Source: Arsenophonus sp046530735
GTDB lineage: Bacteria > Pseudomonadota > Gammaproteobacteria > Enterobacterales > Enterobacteriaceae
Assembly: GCA_046530735.1 (NCBI GenBank)
Contig: JBHEQV010000002.1
Coordinates: forward strand, 199,117-263,116
Direction of reading: 5' to 3'
DNA length: 64,000 nucleotides
Both the position numbers and the translations under genes were made by a program. The notes under the pieces were generated by a model. It ran no database searches and was not told where the DNA came from. It saw nothing but the letters and a program-made list of their open reading frames with translations. This document shows positions 1 to 8,764 of the stretch, piece by piece; within the stretch, counting starts at the first letter, position 1; every line of letters starts with the position of its first letter.

Positions 1-49
1 TTGAAAAATAAGTTGATTATTTAACATATATTTTAAATAAATTATATTA

Positions 50-1440
50 ATTTCTGGTGTATGAGTTTCAGAAATGGTGGCGGTATCCATTCTGATTAAT
101 TTCATTAATGATTTCAATAATATAAATATGATATGCTATGAAAAGTCTATCTATAAGTATCTGCGAAACTAGATATTACCTCTGATACATTACACACGAG
201 CTCATCTATAATGCTGAATGACAGTCAGGTGATAGATACTACTGTTGAACTGAAGCTCGAATCCATTCTGAAAGAATCTACAGAATAGCCACCTTGTTTA
301 CGGATTTTCATCTGTTGTCCGTAATGATTATTTGCTATAGCTAACTATACGAGATGCTATGAGGTATGTTGAGATTAAAGTGACCTAATTGTCAGGAGAT
401 GAATCATAGCGACAATGGATATGCTTCAACAGCTTATTATTACTGTCTTATCTGAAACATGTAAAAAGGGACTAAGAATTGCTATCATGGCCTACCAACA
501 ATATATTCTACAGCAATTATTTCCACGAAATTTTTTTTGATTTTCAGTGAAACACATACTACTTTTTAGTATCATCATTAGTAGGATGAAACAGCAATGA
601 CTTAAAGAGCATAGACAATGGTAGGCTGCGTAATTAAGCGATACGTATTACGTTTTTAGCTATATAGTATAATTGTTATTGCAGAAACCTGATCGCCTTG
701 CCTTCTTGTCAAATCGGCATCACTGCATGGATGATAATTGGGGGAACTAGCTGCTGTCGAAATGTTTATCAAAAATTAGAACCAAACTAAGCCAAACTTC
801 TCAGTAGCCTGCTTCGAATGCAGGACTTAATTGTATCTACTAGAATTCCTATGGAAGAACGGGGTGCCCCTTAGTTTTAGAATGCAATGGTAAAGGATAT
901 TCCATTGAATGCAGCACCAACTCTATTAAGTACACAAAACAGCATTGGTATTAAATTACTCCACAAAGGAGGCATGGCAGCACCGAAAATTAATGGTAAG
1001 CTTGTGAGATGGCTTACCTATCAGAGATTTGCGATACCGCTAATAAACCCCTTGATGTTTTATTGGTAATGAGTTTCAATAAATATCCTGCAGCGATGAA
1101 GAAGGTGGAGAAAGATTGAGAAGAACGCCTAGAATTCTATGCCTTCCCGTCATCGCACTGGGCCTCAATAAGAACGATGAATATAATTTGAATATCGACT
1201 TTAGGTGACAGTAGTGTTAGGCTATGAAACTGACCTCTAAATCACTATGCTTTGAAAAACAAGCATTTCGATGGTATTGAAAGTTGTTTTCGTCTCCTCA
1301 GAAATCTAAAAGTAGCTTAGAGGGATTTTGATCTCCTTGACCCTGTTGATGATAAACAATGTCTAATTTAAGGATGAAGAATAGATTCACTAAGTATTAG
1401 TGCAACGTAATCTGATAATCATACATTAGATTTTCTAATA
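50..1440 (+). mobile_element. Decayed IS256-type insertion sequence (copy 1)
   Basis: This is a degenerate copy of the commonest repeat in the window. All frames are broken by stops and frameshifts. Near 1090-1180 the plus strand still encodes the transposase C-terminal pattern of the IS256 branch whose intact members read like FYDFPAEHW followed by RTTNPIEST. The same block recurs in at least nine other places. Length is about 1.4 kb, near the usual 1.3 kb. The family is inferred from this motif and length; no intact terminal repeats were confirmed. It ends about 50 bases upstream of ubiK. Confidence 0.75.
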
Positions 1441-1492
1441 ACTATATTAGATAATCTATAGATCATAATTTGTGACCTAGAAGGATATTGCC

Positions 1493-1750
1493 ATGGTTAA
1501 TGTAAAAAAAATTGAACAAGTTGTTCGCCAGATAAAGGAGACTTTACCACAAGAAATACGCAACTTAGGTGAAGATCTTAACAAAAAGTTAAAGGGAGGA
1601 TTACAGTACCAGTTAGGAAAATTTAATTTAATCTCTCGTGAAGAATTTGATATTCAAATACAAGTTTTACTGCAAACCCGTGAAAAAATAGCACAAATGG
1701 AAAAACGTATTGAAGAATTAGAAAAAAGGCTAGATCATGAAAATGAATAA
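1493..1750 (+). CDS. ubiK: UbiK (YqiC), ubiquinone biosynthesis accessory factor
   Basis: Small 85-residue protein that in E. coli binds UbiJ and supports aerobic assembly of ubiquinone. It matches UbiK along its length: an N-terminal amphipathic part beginning MVNVKKIEQ, a central SREEFD motif, and a C-terminal heptad-rich coiled coil (about residues 50-83) that drives trimerisation in the family. E. coli UbiK is 96 residues, so this form lacks a short C-terminal tail. The ATG is preceded by AAGGA at a suitable distance. It converges on hldE and shares a terminator with it. Retention fits a respiring cell that also keeps ndh. Confidence 0.9.
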   Translation: MVNVKKIEQVVRQIKETLPQEIRNLGEDLNKKLKGGLQYQLGKFNLISREEFDIQIQVLLQTREKIAQMEKRIEELEKRLDHENE

Positions 1751-1787
1751 TAAATGCCACGATAGGTGAAATATCGTGGCATTTATT
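1749..1787. terminator. Bidirectional intrinsic terminator between ubiK and hldE
   Basis: A perfect 16-bp inverted repeat (1749-1764 and 1772-1787) encloses a 7-base loop, with an A-rich side and a T-rich side. It overlaps the ubiK stop codon and lies just beyond the hldE stop, so it can end transcription from both convergent genes. Confidence 0.85.
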
Positions 1788-1800
1788 ATTACTCAAAATA

Positions 1801-3234
1801 TTAATTATTTTTTATAATGGTATTAATAATATTTGTTGTAGAGAGACCTGCTTCAAAATTAAGCACTTTAACTTCACCACCTGCCGCCCAGACCTCTTGG
1901 CTACCAGCAATATCTTCCGCCTTATAATCGCCACCTTTGACTAATACATCAGTTAAAATTAATATTTCACTGATCAGGCGTTGAGGAGTATCTTCTTCAA
2001 AAGAAACCACCCAATCTACTGAACTTAGCGCTTCTAATACGCTCATACGTTGAGCTAATGGATTAATAGGACGATCATTACCTTTTAGTCGTTTAGTTGA
2101 AGCATCGCTATTTACAGCGACAATTAAGCGATCACCTAACTTGCGGGCATTGGCTAAATAGATAACGTGACCAGCATGTAGGATATCAAAACAACCATTA
2201 GTTATCACAATCTTCTCGCCACGGTTACGAGCAGCAACAACTGCATGTTTTAGTTGCTGCTCATTCATCACACCAAAACCATCATCAGTTCGGTTATGAA
2301 TGGCATTCTCCAGCTCAACAGATGATACAGTTGAAGCACCCAGTTTTCCAACTACAACTCCAGCAGCAGCATTAGCTAAAATACAAGCTTGATAAAAATC
2401 GAGTCGAGTTGCTAAAGCTGTTGCAAAAACAGCAATAACTGTATCACCAGCTCCGGTAACATCATAAACTTCCTGTGATTGAGTTAGTAAATGTAAAGGC
2501 GGTTTTTCGCGCTGCAGCAGGGTCATCCCTCTTTCTGAACGAGTGATCAGCAATCCCTTGAGATTAAGGGAATAAATTAATTTCATTCCTTTTTGTTTAA
2601 TTTCGCTATTGCTAGTACATTTACCAACAATGGCTTCAAATTCAGACATATTTGGGGTTAATAAAGTGGCTCCGCGATAACGTTCAAAATCATTACCTTT
2701 CGGATCAATAAGTACTGGAACTTGAGCAGCATTTGCTAATGCAATGATCTGCGAAATTTGCGCTAATGAACCTTTACTATAATCAGATAATATCAATACT
2801 TCAACACTTGGTAACGATTTCCCAATACGATCTAATAACGGCTTTATATCAACACTATCAAATCCTTCTTCAAAATCTAGTCGAATAAGTTGTTGATTAT
2901 GAGATATAATTCTTAGTTTAGAAATAGTAGGATGAGTTGATAATGAAATAAAATCACAACATACATTAGCTTGACTGAGTTTTTTAGTTAATATTTTAGC
3001 ATCATCATCAATACCAGTCAGTCCTATCAGACGAACATTAGCTCCTAAAGTAGCAATATTCATAGCAACGTTAGCCGCACCACCAGGCCGGTCTTCTTTC
3101 ATATTTACTTTAACGACTGGAACGGGCGCTTCTGGCGAAATTCGATTAGTTAACCCATACCAATAACGATCTAACATAACATCGCCGATTACCAAAATAC
3201 TAGCCTGTTTAAAATCAGGGAGAATAATTTTCAT
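1801..3234 (-). CDS. hldE: HldE, bifunctional heptose-7-phosphate kinase / heptose-1-phosphate adenylyltransferase
   Basis: Makes ADP-heptose precursor for the LPS inner core. The N-terminal ribokinase-like domain carries the GDVMLDRYWYG start, a GGAANVAMN substrate motif and DVTGAGDT near residue 260 with the catalytic Asp. The C-terminal nucleotidyltransferase domain (from about residue 340) has TNGCFDILHAGHV. The start at 3234 gives 477 residues, exactly the E. coli length, and is preceded by GGAG. An upstream in-frame codon at 3303 would add 23 hydrophobic residues without family support. E. coli has glnE upstream; here a dead IS begins within about 90 bases. Retention implies the cell still makes heptose-containing LPS. 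Confidence 0.95.
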   Translation of the reverse strand: MKIILPDFKQASILVIGDVMLDRYWYGLTNRISPEAPVPVVKVNMKEDRPGGAANVAMNIATLGANVRLIGLTGIDDDAKILTKKLSQANVCCDFISLSTHPTISKLRIISHNQQLIRLDFEEGFDSVDIKPLLDRIGKSLPSVEVLILSDYSKGSLAQISQIIALANAAQVPVLIDPKGNDFERYRGATLLTPNMSEFEAIVGKCTSNSEIKQKGMKLIYSLNLKGLLITRSERGMTLLQREKPPLHLLTQSQEVYDVTGAGDTVIAVFATALATRLDFYQACILANAAAGVVVGKLGASTVSSVELENAIHNRTDDGFGVMNEQQLKHAVVAARNRGEKIVITNGCFDILHAGHVIYLANARKLGDRLIVAVNSDASTKRLKGNDRPINPLAQRMSVLEALSSVDWVVSFEEDTPQRLISEILILTDVLVKGGDYKAEDIAGSQEVWAAGGEVKVLNFEAGLSTTNIINTIIKNN

Positions 3235-3319
3235 CCAGACTCCAATTATAAATAAATTACCAATAAAGATTGCTAGCAATAGTAACATAGCTAACTCTCT
3301 CAAAAAGTGAATTATTAAA

Positions 3320-4735
3320 AATATGGTATATGATAGTTAAACTATTCTCCGTTCTGATGCTTTGTGAACCCCCTATTTCTACTTTTAACTTGACGTTTTT
3401 ACCACCAGAATCAGCAGAAAATTTCCTTACTAGTTTTAGATTTTATGAGTAGACGAAAGAGCTTAAATACCCTTCAAAAGGTTGTTTTTTTGAACTAAAC
3501 TTCTTCAAGAATTAGCTTCATAACCTCATGCTGTCGAGAAAAAGCCGATATTCAAATTAGATTTATTGTGCTTATTGGCACCCAGTGTGCTAACGGGAAG
3601 CTATAGAATGCCAGCCATTCTTTTTAATCTTTATCCAACTTATTTATTTCTGCAGGAGATACTCGTTAAAACTTCTTGCTAATAAAATATCAATGAGTTT
3701 ATTAGCGGTATTAGAATTTTCTGCTAGCCAAATCTCCTGCATCTCACCCTTAACTTTCGCTTACATATCTTTGTAGAATAAAATTAGCACATCAGTTATT
3801 TTATACCCAACAACATTGGTATTTATTTTATACCAAACAACATTGGTATTACGTGCTCAGGAATATCTTTATCATTAGATTCAAAACAAAGCACTATCTT
3901 CTGTAGAAAATCTGAGAGATACGATTAAGAAATACGCTCATCAGCCATTGAGAAGTTTAACAAAACTCGTTTCTGACTCTCAATAATCATCTTAGAGCGA
4001 AACGAGCTCCTTAATATCCATACGTAGTTTCGCCAATAATGAGCAGCAGGTAAAAGCGATCAACTTACCTGTAACCAGCACAAGTATATGAATTAGCCTA
4101 TAAATAAATATAGCTTCGTGTATCGCTTAAATCACGTAAGGACCATTGTCTTTCTTAAAGACATTTTTATTTTAGTCTGCTGATGGGAGTACTGGCAGAT
4201 AAACTATGCGATTTCATCAAGAAAAGCCCTATAGCTTTCATTAAATCACCTATGAATAATGCTTGCATATGCAAGGCCATGACAGCAACTCTTTGCACTT
4301 TTTTCACGCTTTAGCTAAGACACTAGCAAACGAGTTATTGAGGCATATTCTGTTGTCGCTACGATTCTCTAATCTTAGATACTTTAATCTCAACATCGGT
4401 AATACCAGTCTTTCTAGGTTGGCTATGGCAAATAACCGTTATAGATGACGGGTTGCTATCAGTCAAACAAGTAACTGTTTACATGTCATCGCAGTAATGA
4501 CCTCGAACTCCGTTTCGATAGTAGCGTCTATCAGCTACCCGCCACTATTATGGATACGTTCATGCAAGGGATAAGAGGTAATAATCTGGTTTCGCTGATT
4601 AACCTCTAGGTAGACTTTTCATGGCATATCATCTCTCTGTTGCTAAAATCATTCACAAAATCAATTAGCAGAATACGGCACCCATCTTAAAAACTACATG
4701 CACTAAAAATAAGCATAATTCTAAAAAGATCTGTT
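3320..4735 (-). mobile_element. Decayed IS256-type insertion sequence (copy 2)
   Basis: Minus-strand copy of the same 1.3-1.4 kb repeat, with its 3' end toward hldE. The transposase C-terminal block can be traced on the minus strand near 3560-3650. Stops occur in all frames. It holds a 27-base tandem duplication (3798-3851). Its right edge abuts the cobB fossil, which suggests insertion into or beside cobB. Confidence 0.75.
3798..3851. repeat. 27-base tandem duplication
   Basis: Two adjacent copies of a 27-base unit, 3798-3824 and 3825-3851, differ at only about two positions. They lie inside the dead IS256-type copy. Other copies of the element show a single unit there, so the duplication is local and recent relative to the decay. 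Confidence 0.8.
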
Positions 4736-4739
4736 GACG

Positions 4740-5345
4740 ATAAAGGCTGATAAATAACTCTATATTGAATAGTATTTCAATAAACTAGACGATATAGGAA
4801 CGTAAATGTTAAGGAAGTTGACAACAGTAATAACAGTTATCAGTTACTAGATTAGTTTTCCATTCAATAACCTAATTTGATTGATAACAGCGAACTTTTA
4901 ATAATTTACTATATATAATGTATCAATTATTCGCTTTCATATAAGATATTAATATTTTGCATAACTGATAAAACATTAAACAGGAAATGTTTTAATGTTG
5001 TTAACCCATGATGGGGTTACGTTAGTTTTTATAGTTGCTTGCTAAAATTAATGACACCACTGATTGTAAGATGTTGAAATAATTCTAGTTTTTTAACAAA
5101 ATCTTCAGAGATTTTAATATCTTTAACTCGATGTTATTCCTATAAACTATCTATTACTCAAAAAGTCTGAATTTCAGACTCATCAGAAATTTCAGAATCA
5201 ATTTTAATACGACAATTTTTTATTTTCATTTTATCAATTAACTGTTTGTTTTGGTAAAAAAGACAGCAACGAAATCTTTGTCAGTGTGAATTTTTTTTTA
5301 CGTAATTTTCTAAGACGACAATAAAATAGCACTATTGTAATAGTA
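4740..5345 (-). pseudogene. cobB: cobB fossil (Sir2-type NAD-dependent deacylase)
   Basis: Reading the minus strand with frame changes gives stretches collinear with E. coli CobB. Near 5160 it reads ISDESEIQTF, matching GAGISAESGIRTF, then HRVKDIKISEDF, matching HRVEDVATPEGF. Further on come VMQNINILYE (matching VTQNIDNLHE), LLKVRCYQS (matching LLKVRCSQS) and YYCCQLP (matching CHCCQFP). The order is preserved over about 600 bases, but many stops and frameshifts rule out function. E. coli has lolE-nagK-cobB, so a cobB fossil just downstream of lolE is in its expected place; nagK was not seen. The 3' end appears cut by the adjacent IS256-type copy. Confidence 0.75.
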
Positions 5346-5422
5346 TCCTCTTCATGCTAACCAACTCATTTTTTCAATTAAACAATCGTTACTTTTAGAT
5401 AATTACAATAAAACAATAATTG

Positions 5423-6670
5423 TTATTTCCCACTTAAAATTCGCGCCGGATCTATTTTTGTTGCCCGTTTAGCTGGATACCAGCTAGCAAGTAAACTTAA
5501 AATTAATGTTGTTAATATGACATAAAATACATCGATAATCTGGAGCTCAGAGGGTAAAAAATCAATAAAATAAATATCACCTGATAAAATAGGATGATTA
5601 ATAATATTTTCTATATATTTAATAATAGTCGTTAAATTTAGTGATATAAAAATTCCAACTAACATACCAATAAAACATCCAATCATCCCTGTTATTAATC
5701 CATACCATAAAAAAATAGCTCGAATAAAACTATCTTTAGCACCGAGTGTTCTCAACACTGCAATATCGGTCCTTTTATCTTTTACTGCCATCACCAGCGT
5801 AGAGACAATATTAAAACAGGCAACACCAATTACTAAAATCATGGTAAGATACATTATGCCACGCACCATTTGAATATCGTTATACATGTAACCATAATCT
5901 GCTATCCAACTTTTAATAGTGACGTAATGGCCAGTATTTATGCCGGCATCATAAACTACTTTATTAGCAGCAAAAACATCATTCACGCTGATCTGAAAAC
6001 CGGTAATACTATCACCATAGGATAAATATTGTTGTGCATCTTGCAATGGTACTATTGCTAAATGATGATCTAACATACCATTTAATTTTAAAATGCCAAC
6101 AACCGTAACACTAATTCGATTTAGTTGTTGAATACCTAATTTATCATTATGATTAGAGATCATGATGGTAATATGATCTCCAGGTGAAACTTTTAATATT
6201 TTTGCAACGCCTTGACCTAAAATAATTTCGTTATTACCTAGTTTTAATTTTTTCCATGCATCATTCAAGATAAAATCAGGTAACGAACTAACTGAGCGTT
6301 CTGACGATAAATCAACACCGGATACTTGTATTGCTTTCAATGTACCCCCTTTTTCAATCAACCCAGTAAAGTTAATATAAGGTGATACACCAACAACCCC
6401 TGGAGTTTGCCGAACTTTAGCTAAATCAGCTTGCCAATTTAAATAAGGTTGATTAACTACCGCAATTTGTCCATGAGGAACAACTGAAAGTATGCGATTT
6501 TTTAATTCACGTTCAAAACCATTCATTGCACTTAAACCGATAATTAACACTGCAACACCAAGCACAATACCTAATATAGAAATAATAGATATCAATGAAA
6601 CTAAGCTTACTCTTTTTTTGCCTTGACTAAAACGAATAGCAATCTTTAAGGCACGAGGTAATTCTGCCAT
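5423..6670 (-). CDS. lolE: LolE, lipoprotein-releasing ABC transporter permease
   Basis: Inner-membrane permease of LolCDE, which extracts outer-membrane lipoproteins and hands them to LolA. The sequence shows the family layout: one N-terminal transmembrane helix (about residues 20-45, ending AMNGFERELKNRI), a large periplasmic domain, then three C-terminal helices with GVACFNIVSTLVMAVKDK and the closing SWYPAKRATKIDPARIL. The ATG at 6670 gives 415 residues against 414 in E. coli and aligns with MAMPLSLLIGLRFSRG. A GTG at 6685, overlapping the lolD stop, is a possible alternative. It is the last gene of the lolCDE operon. Confidence 0.93.
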   Translation of the reverse strand: MAELPRALKIAIRFSQGKKRVSLVSLISIISILGIVLGVAVLIIGLSAMNGFERELKNRILSVVPHGQIAVVNQPYLNWQADLAKVRQTPGVVGVSPYINFTGLIEKGGTLKAIQVSGVDLSSERSVSSLPDFILNDAWKKLKLGNNEIILGQGVAKILKVSPGDHITIMISNHNDKLGIQQLNRISVTVVGILKLNGMLDHHLAIVPLQDAQQYLSYGDSITGFQISVNDVFAANKVVYDAGINTGHYVTIKSWIADYGYMYNDIQMVRGIMYLTMILVIGVACFNIVSTLVMAVKDKRTDIAVLRTLGAKDSFIRAIFLWYGLITGMIGCFIGMLVGIFISLNLTTIIKYIENIINHPILSGDIYFIDFLPSELQIIDVFYVILTTLILSLLASWYPAKRATKIDPARILSGK

Positions 6671-6681
6671 GATTATGCTAC

Positions 6682-7377
6682 TCACATTAAGCTTGAATTA
6701 TCTTGTAAGTAACCATCCCGCATTTCCAGTTGACGAGTTAAACGACAGGCAAGTCGCAAATCATGAGTTACAACTAAAAATGCTGTCCCTTTTTGTCTAT
6801 TAAGATCCATTAACAAATCAAAAATAATATCTACATTGTATAAGTCTAAATTACCTGTCGGTTCATCCGCTAACACTAAAGCAGGTTCGTTAACAATTGC
6901 ACGGGCAATTGCAACTCTCTGACGTTCCCCGCCAGATAATTCAGCCGAGCGATGATTAACTTGATGCGATAAACCTACTGCTGCTAACATCTCATCAGCT
7001 TTATACTGAGCTTTAACACGTGTCATTCCGGCAATTAATAATGGCATCATCACATTTTCCAATGCAGTAAAATCCGGCAATAAATGATGAAATTGATAAA
7101 TAAATCCCAACTCTTGATTGCGTAGTTCAGCTCTACCATTGGTAGAAAGTAAGGTAATTTTTTTACCATCAAAAAAAATATCACCGCTACTTGGCGTATC
7201 TAATCCGCCTAATAAATGCAGGAGTGTACTCTTCCCAGAACCTGAGCTACCTAGAATTGCCGTCATTTCACTTTTATTGATTGATAATGAAATATTTTTG
7301 AGAACATTAGTCAAAATTTTTCCATCTTCATAAGATTTACAGAGGTCTTGGCAAACTAATAGTGGAGAATTATTCAT
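6682..7377 (-). CDS. lolD: LolD, lipoprotein-releasing ABC transporter ATPase
   Basis: ATPase of LolCDE. It has Walker A GSSGSGKST (residues 43-51), the LolD-specific FIYQFHHLLPDFTALENV segment, signature LSGGERQRVAIARA, Walker B LVLADEPTGNLD and the H-loop VVTHD. The ATG at 7377 gives 231 residues (E. coli 233) and starts MNNSPLLVCQDLCKSY, aligning with the E. coli start; an upstream in-frame start lies inside lolC and has no family support. Its first 8 bases overlap the end of lolC, which suggests translational coupling. Confidence 0.95.
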   Translation of the reverse strand: MNNSPLLVCQDLCKSYEDGKILTNVLKNISLSINKSEMTAILGSSGSGKSTLLHLLGGLDTPSSGDIFFDGKKITLLSTNGRAELRNQELGFIYQFHHLLPDFTALENVMMPLLIAGMTRVKAQYKADEMLAAVGLSHQVNHRSAELSGGERQRVAIARAIVNEPALVLADEPTGNLDLYNVDIIFDLLMDLNRQKGTAFLVVTHDLRLACRLTRQLEMRDGYLQDNSSLM

Positions 7378-8572
7378 AACGTAAAGCTTCTGCAGGTTGA
7401 ATGCTGGCTGCGTACCAAGATGGATAAAGGGTGGCCAATAATGAGACAGCAATTGAAGATAAAGCAATTAACATAATACGGGAAGGATCAATAGATATTG
7501 GTAATTCGATACCTTTAGCTAATAAACCAAGCATAGGCATTATTATATTGAGCTGGCTTGTGATAAATAGACCTAATAATGTTCCAATGATGCTACCAAT
7601 GATTCCTGTCGCTGCTCCTTGAAGGATAAAAATAGCCATAATCTGGCTTCGCTTTAAACCTAAAGTCTGCAAAATTCCCCCTTCAGACTCTTTTTCCATA
7701 ACTAATAATGAAAGTGAAGTAATAATATTAAATGCTGCTACGGCAATAATGAGACTCAATAATAATCCCATCATATTTTTTTCCATTTTCACTGCCTGAA
7801 AAAATTCACCTTTTCGTTCACGCCAATCCTGCCATATCATACCTGCCGGTAACGCTTGTTGACACAAGCTATCAACAGTTAATGGTGCATTAAGATAAAG
7901 ACGCCAACCAGTAATATTACCGATAGGATAACGCATTAATCGTGCTGCATCTATCTGATTAACTAATAATTCACTATTGTCGGCTTCACCTTGGGTAGCA
8001 AAAAATCCAGCTACTGTAAATAAACGTTGACTTGGTATTCTGCCAATTGGCGTAAGTTGACTAACAGAAGGAATAATTAATCTTAATTGATCCCCTCTCC
8101 TTAGATTTAGTTGTTTAGCTAATTTTAAGCCTAAAATAACATGGTAACTACCAGCAGTTAACACTGAAGAATCAACATCTTGCAGATGATTTAACAAAGG
8201 CTCAGTCGATGTTTCATCAACACCAATCATGACCGCAAGCCCCATATTTTGTCTGCTTTGCAATATAACATCACTTTCCACAATTGGAGCAATGTTCTCG
8301 ATTCCTTGCAGATAGGTTATATTTTTTGCTGGATACTGACTTGGGTTGAGATTACCTTTATGTGTAGTTAAAATAACCTGTGGCATATATGTTAAAATAC
8401 TCTGTTGCAATGAATGCTCAAAACCATTCATAACAGCGGTGACGGTAATTAATGCCATAATGCCTAATGCAATGCCAATTGTAGATAAACTCGATACGAA
8501 CCGACCAAATCGGTCGCTTGTTTGTCCACGCATATAACGTAGACTAATATAAAAGATAACAGATTGAGACAT
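7370..8572 (-). CDS. lolC: LolC, lipoprotein-releasing ABC transporter permease
   Basis: Partner permease of LolE; its periplasmic Hook region recruits LolA. The sequence opens MSQSVIFYISLRYMRG, aligning residue for residue with E. coli MYQPVALFIGLRYMRG. It has the first helix ending MNGFEHSLQQSIL, a periplasmic domain with IPSQRLF, then AAFNIITSLSLLVMEK and the closing LYPSWYAASIQPAEALRYE. The ATG at 8572 gives 400 residues (E. coli 399); a TTG at 8581 is less likely. It is the first gene of lolCDE and is divergent from mfd across 192 bases. Confidence 0.94.
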   Translation of the reverse strand: MSQSVIFYISLRYMRGQTSDRFGRFVSSLSTIGIALGIMALITVTAVMNGFEHSLQQSILTYMPQVILTTHKGNLNPSQYPAKNITYLQGIENIAPIVESDVILQSRQNMGLAVMIGVDETSTEPLLNHLQDVDSSVLTAGSYHVILGLKLAKQLNLRRGDQLRLIIPSVSQLTPIGRIPSQRLFTVAGFFATQGEADNSELLVNQIDAARLMRYPIGNITGWRLYLNAPLTVDSLCQQALPAGMIWQDWRERKGEFFQAVKMEKNMMGLLLSLIIAVAAFNIITSLSLLVMEKESEGGILQTLGLKRSQIMAIFILQGAATGIIGSIIGTLLGLFITSQLNIIMPMLGLLAKGIELPISIDPSRIMLIALSSIAVSLLATLYPSWYAASIQPAEALRYE

Positions 8573-8764
8573 TAAATCCAATATACCTCTGTTGCCAAAG
8601 CAAAGTATTTAGCGATAATAAATGCTAGCTTACTGAATGAAATCACTTTAAGTCAACGTTTTACAATTTTTTATAACTATCTTAACAGATTAGACTATTT
8701 TCCTTTGTTTTAGTATTAATAAAACAAGCATTACAATTTTAATAATTAGAATTAATTAATCATT
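8573..8764. promoter_or_regulatory. Divergent lolC / mfd intergenic region
   Basis: This 192-base AT-rich spacer separates the starts of lolC (minus) and mfd (plus), so both promoters should lie here. No promoter element stood out clearly enough to place. Confidence 0.4.

Noticed and set aside
887..1069. A 60-codon open frame near the window start
   Set aside because: It lies inside a dead IS256-type copy, and equivalent positions in other copies are broken, so it is a chance open stretch.
3235..3303. A 23-residue N-terminal extension of HldE
   Set aside because: The extension is a hydrophobic stretch not found in the family, while the internal ATG at 3234 has a good ribosome site and gives the exact E. 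coli length.
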